A DNA stretch of 64,000 nt. Source: an uncultured Oscillospiraceae bacterium. Its GTDB lineage: Bacteria; Bacillota; Clostridia; Oscillospirales; Oscillospiraceae. The position numbers and the translations under genes were made by a program. The stretch is taken from positions 1 to 64,000 of the forward strand of contig CALWXB010000006.1 of assembly GCA_944385405.1 (NCBI GenBank), given 5' to 3'. The notes below the pieces were generated by a model. That model was not told where the DNA came from, did no database searches, and was given only the letters and a program-made list of their open reading frames with translations. Shown one piece after another: positions 15,734-23,672 of the stretch; positions within the stretch are counted from its first letter, which is position 1, and every line of letters begins with the position of its first letter.

Positions 15734-15772
15734 GCCGGGCATCTCCCGCGGGAGATGCCCGGCTGTGCTTTG
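15734..15772 (+). terminator. Terminator after LacI-family gene
   Basis: A 30-bp perfect palindrome (GCCGGGCATCTCCC with its complement, 15734-15763) followed by TGTGCTTTG. Confidence 0.7.
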
Positions 15773-15817
15773 CTGCTGCGGGAAGCGGCGTTTTTGGAGG
15801 AAATCCTGTCCCCGCCC

Positions 15818-15847
15818 TTGATTTGTTCCGGGGGGAGGCGGTAAAAT
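15818..15847 (+). promoter_or_regulatory. Candidate metF promoter
   Basis: TTGATT (15818-15823), 18 bp, TAAAAT (15842-15847), about 50 bp before metF. I saw no S-box or B12 riboswitch in the leader. Confidence 0.5.
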
Positions 15848-15896
15848 AATGCAAACTGTGTGCCAGAACAACTGTGCGGAAAGAGGCTGATCGACC

Positions 15897-16772
15897 ATGC
15901 GAATCTCTGAGATTTTGCAGCGGGACGCACTGTCCCTGTCTTTTGAGGTGTTCCCCCCCAAGACCACCAGCGCGTTTGAAAGCGTCAAGGCGGCCACGGA
16001 GCAGATCGCGGCTCTGGGGCCTGCCTTCGTCAGCGTCACCTACGGCGCCGGCGGCGGCACCAGCCGGTATACGCTGGAGATCGCCCGGAACATCCGGGAG
16101 CGGTACGGCGTGCCCACTGTGGCCCACCTGACCTGCGTTTCCTCCACCCGGGAGCTGGTGCAAGAGCGGATCGCCGACATGCAGGCATCGGGCATCGAGA
16201 ACGTCATGGCGCTGCGGGGGGACCTGACGCCGGAGCTGGCTCAGGGGGACCGCAGCGGCTGGGCCTATCACCATGCTGTGGAGCTGGTGCGGGAGCTGAA
16301 GGACAGCGGCGCGGATTTCTGCATCGGCGGTGCCTGCTATCCGGAGGTGCATCCGGAGAGCGCCAATCAGAAAGAGGACATCCTCCATCTGAAGGAAAAG
16401 GTGGATGCCGGGTGCGAATTCCTCACCACCCAGATGTTCTTTGACAACAACCTCTTCTACAATTTCCTCTACAAGATCCGGGAGGCGGGCATCACGGTGC
16501 CGGTGCTGCCGGGCATCATGCCCATCACCAAGGCCAGCCAGGTGGAGCGGGCCATCCAGCTGTCCGGATCCTTCATGCCCCAGCGGTTCAAGAGCCTGGT
16601 GGATCGGTTCGGCGACAACCCGGACGCCATGAAGCAGGCGGGCATCGCCTACGCCACGGACCAGATCATCGACCTCTTTGCCAACGGGATCCGCACCGTC
16701 CACGTCTACACCATGAACAGCCCCGACGTGGCCGCCAGGATCCTGGACAACCTCTCTCATATCCTGGGCTGA
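15897..16772 (+). CDS. metF: 5,10-methylenetetrahydrofolate reductase
   Basis: 291 residues, the usual MetF length. It reduces methylene-THF to methyl-THF, the methyl donor for methionine synthase (and, in acetogens, the Wood-Ljungdahl pathway). Recognisable segments are SFEVFPPKT at the N-terminus (with the catalytic Glu), FVSVTYGAGGG, LRGD near residue 110 and TQMFFDNNLFYNF. The protein fold is a flavin-binding TIM barrel. It is followed within 4 bp by the methionine synthase reactivation-domain gene and then metH, so the three form a methionine/one-carbon operon. Confidence 0.95.
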   Translation: MRISEILQRDALSLSFEVFPPKTTSAFESVKAATEQIAALGPAFVSVTYGAGGGTSRYTLEIARNIRERYGVPTVAHLTCVSSTRELVQERIADMQASGIENVMALRGDLTPELAQGDRSGWAYHHAVELVRELKDSGADFCIGGACYPEVHPESANQKEDILHLKEKVDAGCEFLTTQMFFDNNLFYNFLYKIREAGITVPVLPGIMPITKASQVERAIQLSGSFMPQRFKSLVDRFGDNPDAMKQAGIAYATDQIIDLFANGIRTVHVYTMNSPDVAARILDNLSHILG

Positions 16773-16776
16773 GCAT

Positions 16777-17442
16777 ATGGTACGTGTCAAGACCATCTCC
16801 CTCCCCCCGACGGACCGGGGGGAGGTCCTGCGCTACGCCGGCTGCCGCAGGCCCGGCGAAGCGGACCGGGCGCTGCTGGAAAGCTGTCTTTCCGAGCTGG
16901 GGGACCGGCTGCGGGGCCGGGTGTGCTGGGACGTGTTCCCGGTGACGGCGCTGGCGGAGGGCGGGCTGGATCTGGGATTCGCCCGCACCGGCTCCCGGGA
17001 CCTGGGCCGGCGGCTGGCGGAGTGCCGGGAATGCGTGGTGTTTGCCGCCACTGTGGGGCTGGAGATGGACCGGCTCATCGCCCGGTACGGCGGTGTCTCC
17101 CCGTCCAGGAGCCTCTTTTTCCAGGCCATCGGCGCAGAGCGCATCGAGGCGCTGTGCGACAGCTTCTGCGTACAGGCGGCGGAGGCGCTGGAGCGGCAGG
17201 GCAGGGGCGTCACGCCGCGGTTCAGTCCCGGGTACGGGGATCTGCCCCTGGAGCTGCAAACTGAGATCTTCCGGGTGCTGGACTGTCCCAGGAGGATCGG
17301 ACTGACCCTGAACGAGAGCCTTTTGATGAGCCCCTCCAAGTCCGTTACCGCCGTGTTCGGCGTCACGGACCGTCCGGGAGGGGGCTGTGCCGGGGCGGGC
17401 TGTGCCGCCTGCGGAAACCAAGCGTGTGCATACAGGGAGTGA
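16777..17442 (+). CDS. Stand-alone methionine synthase reactivation domain
   Basis: 221 residues. The sequence matches the C-terminal activation domain of cobalamin-dependent methionine synthase as a separate protein: RFSPGYGDLPLELQ and LLMSPSKSVTAVFGV are the SAM-binding segments. In E. coli this domain re-methylates oxidised cob(II)alamin using SAM and an electron donor. A cysteine-rich tail (GCAGAGCAACGNQAC) may bind metal. It lies between metF and metH with 4-bp and 8-bp gaps, and the neighbouring MetH lacks this domain, so the two proteins should work in trans. Confidence 0.9.
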   Translation: MVRVKTISLPPTDRGEVLRYAGCRRPGEADRALLESCLSELGDRLRGRVCWDVFPVTALAEGGLDLGFARTGSRDLGRRLAECRECVVFAATVGLEMDRLIARYGGVSPSRSLFFQAIGAERIEALCDSFCVQAAEALERQGRGVTPRFSPGYGDLPLELQTEIFRVLDCPRRIGLTLNESLLMSPSKSVTAVFGVTDRPGGGCAGAGCAACGNQACAYRE

Positions 17443-17450
17443 GAGACGCC

Positions 17451-19874
17451 ATGGATATTTTGGAACTGCTGAAACGGAGCCTTGTCTATCTGGACGGCGG
17501 CATGGGGACGCTGCTGCAGAGCCGGGGGCTGAAGCCCGGGGAGCGCCCGGAGACCTGGAACCTGACGCATCCCCAGGAGATCACCGCCATCCACCGGGCC
17601 TATTTTGAAGCCGGCAGCCATGTGGTGTGCGCCAACACCTTCGGCGCCAATTCCCTGCATTTCCCAGGGGCGGAGCTGGAGCCCGTGGTGGCGGCGGCTC
17701 TGGCCAACGCCCGGGCCGCCCGGGCTGCCTCCGCCGGGGAACAGGAGAAGTTCGTGGCGCTGGACATCGGTCCCACCGGGCGGCTTCTGAAGCCTTACGG
17801 CGATCTGGACTTCGAGGAGGCGGTGGCTGTCTTTGCCCAAACGGTGCGCCTGGGCGTGCGGTACGGGGCGGACCTCATTTTCATCGAGACCATGAACGAC
17901 AGTTACGAGACCAAGGCGGCGCTGCTGGCTGCCAAGGAAAACAGTACGCTGCCGGTGTTCGTCTCCAACGCCTACGGAGAGGACGGCAAGCTCATGACCG
18001 GAGCCTCTCCGGCGGCCATGGTGGCCATGCTGGAGGGGATGGGGGCCGACGCCGTGGGCGTCAACTGCTCCCTGGGCCCCAGGGCGCTGGCGCCGGTGGT
18101 GGAGGAGTATCTCCGCCGGGCCTCGGTGCCGGTGCTGCTCAAGCCCAACGCGGGCCTTCCCCGGGAGGAGCATGGCCTGGCGGTCTACGACGTGATGCCG
18201 GAGGAATTCGCCGCGGAGACGGCGGCGCTGATGGAAAAAGGCGTACGCCTGGCCGGCGGCTGCTGCGGCACCACGCCGGCGTATATCGCCGCACTGGTGG
18301 AGCGCACGCAGGATCTTGCGCCGCGGCCGGTGGAGAAAAAGGGCATCACCTGTGTCAGCTCCTACACCCACGCGGTGGACTTCGGGGACGATCCCGTGCT
18401 CATCGGCGAGCGGATCAATCCCACCGGCAAGAAGCGGTTCAAGGAGGCCCTGCGCACCGGCGACATGGACTATGTCCTCACCGAGGGCATCCGCCAGCAG
18501 GAAGCGGGGGTACAGGTGCTGGATGTGAATGTGGGTCTGCCGGAGATCGACGAGCCCGCGGTGCTGGAGGAGACGGTGTGCCGTCTCCAGGCGGTGGTGG
18601 ACCTGCCGCTGCAGATCGACACCTCCGATCCAGCCGCCATGGAGCGGGCCCTGCGCCGCTACAACGGCAAGGCCATGATCAACTCCGTCAACGGGAAGGC
18701 GGAGAGCATGGAGGCCGTGTTCCTCCTGGCCCGGAAGTACGGCGGCGTGGTGGTGGCGCTGACGCTGGACGAGGGCGGCATCCCCGAGACCGCGGAGGGG
18801 CGCCTGGCCATTGCGGAGCGGATCCTCCGCCGGGCGGCGGACTACGGCATCAGCCGGGAGGATATTGTTTTCGATCCCCTGGCCATGGCGGTGAGCGCCG
18901 CGCCGGAGGCTGCCCGGGTGACGCTGGAGTCTCTGGCGCTGATCCGGGACCGACTTGGGTGCCGGACCTCCCTGGGAGTGTCCAATGTGTCCTTCGGCCT
19001 GCCGGGCCGGGAGGGCGTCAACGCCGCCTTCTTCGCCCTGGCGCTGGGCCGGGGACTGTCGGCGGCCATCATGAATCCCTTCTCCGCCGCCATGCTGCGC
19101 ACCTATCACGCCTACCGGACGCTGCTGGGCCTGGATGAAAACTGTGCCGGATACCTTGCGTTCGCCGCCCAGGACGTGCCGGAGACGCCCGCCGCCGCGC
19201 CTGCGGCCGCGGCCTCGCCTCAGCAGGCGGACGCGTCCCGCTCCGCGCTGCAGCGGGCGGTGGTGAAGGGGCTGAAGGACCAGGCGGCGGCCGCTACCCG
19301 GTCCCTGCTGGCCACGGCGGAGCCGCTGGATATCGTCCGGCAGGAGATCATCCCGGCGCTGGACATCGTGGGCAAGGGCTTTGAGGACAAGACCCTCTAC
19401 CTTCCCCAGCTGCTCATGAGCGCCGAGGCCGCCAAGGGGGCCTTTGAGGAGATCAAGGCCGCGCTTTCCGCCAGGCAGGGCGGATCGGCCGCCAAGTGCC
19501 CCTTCGTCATCGCAACGGTCCAGGGGGACATCCACGACATCGGCAAGAACATCGTGAAGCTCCTGCTGGAAAACTACGGCTTCGCCGTCACGGACCTGGG
19601 CCGGGACGTGGCGCCGGAGGCGGTGGTGGAGGCGGTGCAGCGCCTCCACGCGCCGCTGGCGGGCCTCAGCGCCCTGATGACTACCACGGTGCCTGCCATG
19701 GAGGAGACCATCCGCCAGCTGCGGGCAGGCGCTCCCTGGTGCAAGGTGGTGGTGGGCGGCGCGGTGCTGACCCAGGAATATGCCGACCGCATCGGCGCCG
19801 ACAAGTATGCCAAAGACGCCATGGAGACGGTGCGCTACGCAGAGGAGATCGCCGCCCCCCTGGAAAAAACATAA
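17451..19874 (+). CDS. metH: Cobalamin-dependent methionine synthase, three-module form
   Basis: 807 residues. It transfers methyl from methyl-THF to homocysteine through cobalamin. Module 1 (1-285) is the homocysteine domain with zinc ligands Cys206 (GVNCSLGP) and Cys271/Cys272 (GGCCGTTP). Module 2 (about 305-580) is the pterin-binding barrel (LIGERINPTGKKRFKEAL, later SLGVSNVSFGLPGR). Module 3 (about 600-807) is the cobalamin cap and binding domain with GDIHDIGKN (His695 is the cobalt ligand). A low-complexity Ala/Pro linker lies at ~575-590. Compared with E. coli MetH (1227 residues) the activation domain is missing and is supplied by the preceding gene. Start fixed by GGGAGTGAGAG 8 bp upstream. 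Confidence 0.95.
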   Translation: MDILELLKRSLVYLDGGMGTLLQSRGLKPGERPETWNLTHPQEITAIHRAYFEAGSHVVCANTFGANSLHFPGAELEPVVAAALANARAARAASAGEQEKFVALDIGPTGRLLKPYGDLDFEEAVAVFAQTVRLGVRYGADLIFIETMNDSYETKAALLAAKENSTLPVFVSNAYGEDGKLMTGASPAAMVAMLEGMGADAVGVNCSLGPRALAPVVEEYLRRASVPVLLKPNAGLPREEHGLAVYDVMPEEFAAETAALMEKGVRLAGGCCGTTPAYIAALVERTQDLAPRPVEKKGITCVSSYTHAVDFGDDPVLIGERINPTGKKRFKEALRTGDMDYVLTEGIRQQEAGVQVLDVNVGLPEIDEPAVLEETVCRLQAVVDLPLQIDTSDPAAMERALRRYNGKAMINSVNGKAESMEAVFLLARKYGGVVVALTLDEGGIPETAEGRLAIAERILRRAADYGISREDIVFDPLAMAVSAAPEAARVTLESLALIRDRLGCRTSLGVSNVSFGLPGREGVNAAFFALALGRGLSAAIMNPFSAAMLRTYHAYRTLLGLDENCAGYLAFAAQDVPETPAAAPAAAASPQQADASRSALQRAVVKGLKDQAAAATRSLLATAEPLDIVRQEIIPALDIVGKGFEDKTLYLPQLLMSAEAAKGAFEEIKAALSARQGGSAAKCPFVIATVQGDIHDIGKNIVKLLLENYGFAVTDLGRDVAPEAVVEAVQRLHAPLAGLSALMTTTVPAMEETIRQLRAGAPWCKVVVGGAVLTQEYADRIGADKYAKDAMETVRYAEEIAAPLEKT

Positions 19875-19885
19875 AGAAAAAGCAG

Positions 19886-19917
19886 GACCGGACGTGCAGT
19901 TTGCGCGTCCGGTCTTT
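19886..19917. terminator. Terminator between convergent genes
   Basis: GACCGGACG (19886-19894) pairs with CGTCCGGTC (19906-19914), followed by TTTGC. It separates metH from the ECF-type gene on the other strand. Confidence 0.6.
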
Positions 19918-19920
19918 GCA

Positions 19921-20430
19921 TCAGATTTGATCGTACCGCCGCAGCAGCGCGCCCAGCAGCCGGTGCAGAGGACGGAAGAGCAGCAGGCACATCCCAAAAT
20001 TCCCGCCGCAGTGGACCAGGTCGAAGCCAAGGCCCGCCAGCCAGTAGGAGAGGGCGGCGGCGGGGCCGCCCGCGGCCAGATAGGGCAGAGCGCACAGCGC
20101 CCCGAAGCCCAGGCCGAAAAAGCCGGAGACCAGGGCCCAGAACAAAGCGGGCCGCTCCCGGCGGCCCAGGATCAGGGCAAGCCCCGCCAGCAGGGACCAT
20201 ACGTACAGATAGCTGATCCACCAGAGGCCGAAGCCGTAGAGGAACCCCTCCAGCAGCGCAAAGGCGTAGACGACGAGAAAGACCCGCCGTCCCAGCAGCA
20301 GGCTGTACAGGATCACCAGCAGGCTCACGATCTCCACGTTGGGCAGCGCCGCCAGAGCCACCTGCCCGCCCAGCAGCACCGCCGTCAGGATTCCCGGCAG
20401 CGCCAGCTGCCGGGCGCTGTGCCGTTGCAT
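19921..20430 (-). CDS. ECF transporter S component-like membrane protein
   Basis: 169 residues with five or six transmembrane segments. The opening ALPNVEIVSLLVILYSLLLGRR closely follows the pattern of energy-coupling-factor substrate-binding (S) subunits, and the size fits. No EcfA or EcfT gene is in the window; S components often share one module encoded elsewhere. The start (ATG at 20430) overlaps the stop of the DUF4430 gene (TGATG), so the two are co-translated. DUF4430 resembles the C-terminal domain of transcobalamin, and metH lies convergent, so uptake of cobalamin or a related corrinoid is a reasonable guess. Confidence 0.7.
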   Translation of the reverse strand: MQRHSARQLALPGILTAVLLGGQVALAALPNVEIVSLLVILYSLLLGRRVFLVVYAFALLEGFLYGFGLWWISYLYVWSLLAGLALILGRRERPALFWALVSGFFGLGFGALCALPYLAAGGPAAALSYWLAGLGFDLVHCGGNFGMCLLLFRPLHRLLGALLRRYDQI

Positions 20431-20819
20431 CAGTAGCCTTCCGTCAGGGTCAGCTCGTATTGCTCCCCGTTGGCGATGGGAGTTTGATCGGCGCCGGTGG
20501 AGAGCATCTCCCCCTCCCGGGTGATGCACCACCACTGCTGGCGTGCCTCATCCGCCGTCTCGCCGTCCACGGTGGTGATGAACAGGCCGTAGGGGCCCTC
20601 CGTCCCCTCCGCGAGGCCGTTCTCCGCCAGCACGTCCCCCAGGTACTCCGCGTCGGTGCGGTACTGGAAGTCCGCCTCCGATCCGTCCCCGTGGACCACC
20701 ACCACATCGATGGCCTTGCCGCCTTCCGCCGTCTCCGGTCGGGTGTGGACATACAGCGCGGCGGCCAGCAGGCAGGCCAGCACCAGGGCTCCGCAGCCCA
20801 GCAGCAGGTTCTTCTTCAT
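20430..20819 (-). CDS. Membrane-anchored DUF4430 (transcobalamin-like) protein
   Basis: 129 residues. An N-terminal hydrophobic segment (5-25) anchors it outside the membrane; a cysteine at 17 could also be a lipobox, but the hydrophobic run continues past it. The rest is a compact beta domain: DVVVVHGDGSEADFQYRTDAEYLGDVLAENGL, then GLFITTVDGE and WWCITREGE, the layout of DUF4430 (beta-grasp-like, related to the cobalamin-covering domain of transcobalamin and intrinsic factor). An AGGGAGG site precedes the start. Coupled to the ECF S-component gene, it may capture the ligand at the surface and pass it on. The ligand is inferred, not seen. Confidence 0.75.
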   Translation of the reverse strand: MKKNLLLGCGALVLACLLAAALYVHTRPETAEGGKAIDVVVVHGDGSEADFQYRTDAEYLGDVLAENGLAEGTEGPYGLFITTVDGETADEARQQWWCITREGEMLSTGADQTPIANGEQYELTLTEGY

Positions 20820-20946
20820 GGGATCCTCCCTTTGTCCCGCCCGCCGGACGGGAACCGTGATTTCTCAGCAGATTATAGCAAAAATGCCGGAGCGTCTCAA
20901 CGGAAATTTACACAAAAAACGATGCGGGACGGGCGCCGCCGTCCCG

Positions 20947-20975
20947 TTGCCTGCCTGCATGCTTCCGGATATAAT
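20947..20975 (+). promoter_or_regulatory. Promoter of second two-component operon
   Basis: TTGCCT (20947-20952), 17 bp, TATAAT (20970-20975); the regulator gene starts 65 bp downstream. Confidence 0.6.
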
Positions 20976-21039
20976 GGAAGTGAACATCATTTCGACACAT
21001 CTGCGTGGTATCTTCAAATGGAAGAGAGGGGGGACTGTT

Positions 21040-21714
21040 ATGGAGACGGTGCTGGTGGTAGAGGACGAGGCCCGCATCCGGGACATCGTCCGGGACTATT
21101 TTTCTGCCCACGGCATGGCGTGCGATCTGGCCCGGGACGGGGCGGAGGCGCTGGACCTGCTGCGGGACCACGACTACGATGCCATTTTGCTGGACATCCT
21201 CATGCCGCATCTGGACGGATTTCAGGTTTGCGCGGCGGTGCGCCGGGACAGCCGGGTGCCGATCCTGTTCCTCACCGCCCTGGGCGGCGAGGAGGACGTG
21301 CTCCGGGGCTACGCCCTGGGGTGCGACGACTATGTGACCAAGCCCTTTTCCCTGGCGGTGCTTCTGGCCAAGACCCAGGCCCTGATCCGCCGCAGCCGGG
21401 GCGGAGGCGAGGCAAGCACCCTTACCTGCGGCGATATCTCCCTGGACACCGGCAGCCGTGCCTGTACGGCGGCGGGGCGGCCGGTGAAGCTCTCCCCCCG
21501 GGAGTATGATCTGCTGGCGTGCCTTCTGCGCAACCGGGGGCAGGTCCTCACCCGGGCGCAGCTTTTGGACAAGGTGTGGGGCATCGACTTCGAGGGAGAC
21601 GACCGCGCGGTGGACGTGCGCATCCGCAGCCTCCGGGCCGCTCTGGGCCAGGCAGGCGGGCAGATCAAAACGGTCTTCAAGGCCGGATACCGGCTGGAGG
21701 AGGGGGCGGAATGA
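21040..21714 (+). CDS. OmpR-family response regulator
   Basis: 224 residues. The receiver domain has EDE (8-10), Asp in LLDILMPHLDG (near 52), Thr in FLTAL and Lys in VTKPFS. The winged-helix output domain ends the protein (LSPREYDLLACLLRNRG ... AVDVRIRSLRAALG ... VFKAGYRLEE). It overlaps the following kinase gene by 4 bp (ATGA), a standard coupled pair. The promoter upstream looks constitutive. No target gene is obvious; the neighbouring Bce module has its own pair. Confidence 0.92.
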   Translation: METVLVVEDEARIRDIVRDYFSAHGMACDLARDGAEALDLLRDHDYDAILLDILMPHLDGFQVCAAVRRDSRVPILFLTALGGEEDVLRGYALGCDDYVTKPFSLAVLLAKTQALIRRSRGGGEASTLTCGDISLDTGSRACTAAGRPVKLSPREYDLLACLLRNRGQVLTRAQLLDKVWGIDFEGDDRAVDVRIRSLRAALGQAGGQIKTVFKAGYRLEEGAE

Positions 21715-23510
21715 AGAACAGACCCAAAAGACTGCGATGGCATTTGGCAAGCGCACTGATCGTTACAACCGTTCTGCTGTGGCTGGGGTTCGTGCTGCTG
21801 GTCTATAACAACCGTATGGGCGAATTGGAGGACGCGGTGGGAAATGCCTTTCAGAGCACCAAAATCACGTTGCAAACCGATGGGCTGTCCGCCTATCAAG
21901 AGAACCGGGCCAACGGCTTGGGAGAGCGGGCGGATCATATCCTGATGTCTTATCTCAGCAATCAGTCGATGAATGGGATCCATTCGATGAACGGCGGGAC
22001 GGCCCTGGCGGTGAAATTGGGGGAGACGCTGGTGCGCAGCCAGATCACCTGGGGGCTGGGCTATGAGGCGGAGGATGACCAGGCGTGGTATCTTTACTTC
22101 GATCAGGGATTGGATGATGAAGGGCAGATGGACTTTGCCCGCTGGATGATCGCACACCGGAGCGGCTGGGCTTACGGGATTTATCCTTCCGCGGAAGAAA
22201 GCCAGGGCGGCAGCACCGGAGACGGCATATTTGCCCGGATCACCGGGACGGAGCTCCCTGGCGGAGCAGTGGAGGTCCGGACTTTGGAACTGATCTATCC
22301 GGACGGCAGTCAGGAGCGGATTTTGGAGACGAATGCCGAGGAACCGGCGGATATCACCCTGGATTTGGTGCAGATGGAAGTGCGGAGCGTTCTGCTGCCA
22401 TCCTGGTCCAGCGATGGAGACGGTCCTATCCAGATGGAACGGCGGCTGGCCAGCTTCCGGGAAGCACAGGCCATCATTGACCGCGATCGGGCTGGGGAAC
22501 GGCGGGTGGTTTTAAAAGAATGGGGGCGCTTGTCCTCTGGGGTGGACCAGGAGGGGTTCGGGTATTGGTGTTCCGCCTGCTGCGACCTTTGGCTGAGTGT
22601 TCTGGAGGATCAATGGGCGCTGTATCTGACTGCCTTTGGCTTTGCGGCCATGGTGCTTCTGGTCCTCTCTGCGCACCTGTCCAGAAAGGTGACTGAGCCG
22701 GTGGAGGCGTTGAGCCGGACCGTCCGGGACGGCTCCTGCCGGGAGGACGGGCCGGTGACGGAACTCAACACTCTGGCCGCGGCGTTCAACGGCGCCCAGG
22801 CGCAGCTGGCCGGACAGCTGGAGCGGGAGCGAACCTTCACCCGGGCGGCGGCCCATGAGCTGAAAACGCCCCTGGCCATTCTGCGTACCCACGCCGAGGC
22901 CCTGCGGGAGGACATTGCCCCGGAGAAGCGGGCACAGTACCTGGATGTGATCCTGGACGAGAGCGACCGCATGGCGGAGCTGGTGGGGCGGCTTTTGGAG
23001 CTCAGCCGCCTGGAGTCCGGCGCGGCGCTGAACCGGGAGACGGCAGATCTTTCCGCCCTGGTGCGGGAGGTCTGGGCGCCGCTTGCCCTCCAACTGGAGC
23101 AAAAGCGGATCACCTTGGCGCTGGAGCTGGAGGAGATCTGCCTGGAGGGCGACCGGGAGCGGCTGAAGGAGGCCGTGGGCAATCTGGCCTCCAATGCGCT
23201 GCGGCACTGCCCGGTGGGCGGGACCATCCGGGTGTCTCTGGCCCGGGCGGGCGGGCGTGCCTGCCTGTCGGTGGATAACGACGGTCCCGCCGTTCCGGCG
23301 GAGGATCTGCCCCACCTCTTCCAGCCCTTCTACCGGGGGGACAAGTCCCGCAGTCGGGACCGGGGCGGCACCGGGCTGGGCCTTGCCATCGTCCGGGCGG
23401 CGGCGCTGGCCCACGGCGGGGACTGCTCCGTGGAAAACCGGGAGGGCGGCGTCTGCTTCCGGCTCCGGCTCCCATTGGTTCATCAGATGGGCGAGAAAGT
23501 GATGCAGTGA
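21711..23510 (+). CDS. Sensor histidine kinase with large extracytoplasmic domain
   Basis: 599 residues. The first transmembrane segment is near 10-33 and a second near 308-330. About 270 residues between them face outside and form an unrecognised, acidic sensor domain. A HAMP-like linker (SRKVTEPVEALSRTV) leads to the phosphoacceptor His382 in AAAHELKTPLAIL. The ATPase domain has VGNLASNALRH (N box), DNDGPAVPAEDL and GGTGLGLAIV (G boxes). Paired with the overlapping regulator gene. The size of the external domain suggests sensing of a macromolecular or envelope signal, but this is a guess. Confidence 0.9.
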   Translation: MKNRPKRLRWHLASALIVTTVLLWLGFVLLVYNNRMGELEDAVGNAFQSTKITLQTDGLSAYQENRANGLGERADHILMSYLSNQSMNGIHSMNGGTALAVKLGETLVRSQITWGLGYEAEDDQAWYLYFDQGLDDEGQMDFARWMIAHRSGWAYGIYPSAEESQGGSTGDGIFARITGTELPGGAVEVRTLELIYPDGSQERILETNAEEPADITLDLVQMEVRSVLLPSWSSDGDGPIQMERRLASFREAQAIIDRDRAGERRVVLKEWGRLSSGVDQEGFGYWCSACCDLWLSVLEDQWALYLTAFGFAAMVLLVLSAHLSRKVTEPVEALSRTVRDGSCREDGPVTELNTLAAAFNGAQAQLAGQLERERTFTRAAAHELKTPLAILRTHAEALREDIAPEKRAQYLDVILDESDRMAELVGRLLELSRLESGAALNRETADLSALVREVWAPLALQLEQKRITLALELEEICLEGDRERLKEAVGNLASNALRHCPVGGTIRVSLARAGGRACLSVDNDGPAVPAEDLPHLFQPFYRGDKSRSRDRGGTGLGLAIVRAAALAHGGDCSVENREGGVCFRLRLPLVHQMGEKVMQ

Positions 23511-23614
23511 GAAACATTCCCTGCCGGCTCTGCACATGTTCCCGGACGATTGTCGGGCCATACAGGGCGGGGGACTTGCGGAGGGGAAAAGATCACCTTC
23601 ATAAAAAGAAAGCC

Positions 23615-23657
23615 AAAAGCAGCCTGCCGAAACGATGTCCCGGCAGGCTGCTTTTCC
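23615..23657. terminator. Bidirectional terminator
   Basis: AAAAGCAGCCTGCCG pairs with CGGCAGGCTGCTTTT across a ten-base loop. It separates the sensor kinase gene from the convergent BceB-like permease gene. Confidence 0.75.
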
Positions 23658-23672
23658 CGCTGTCCCGAGCCT

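Noticed and set aside
15725-15896. S-box (SAM) or cobalamin riboswitch ahead of metF
   Set aside because: The leader is short after the upstream terminator and I see no conserved riboswitch core.
16833-20030. Very long open frame (over 1000 residues) on the minus strand opposite the metF-metH block
   Set aside because: It mirrors the codon pattern of metH and its neighbours, has no recognisable domain or ribosome site, and conflicts with clearly identified genes.
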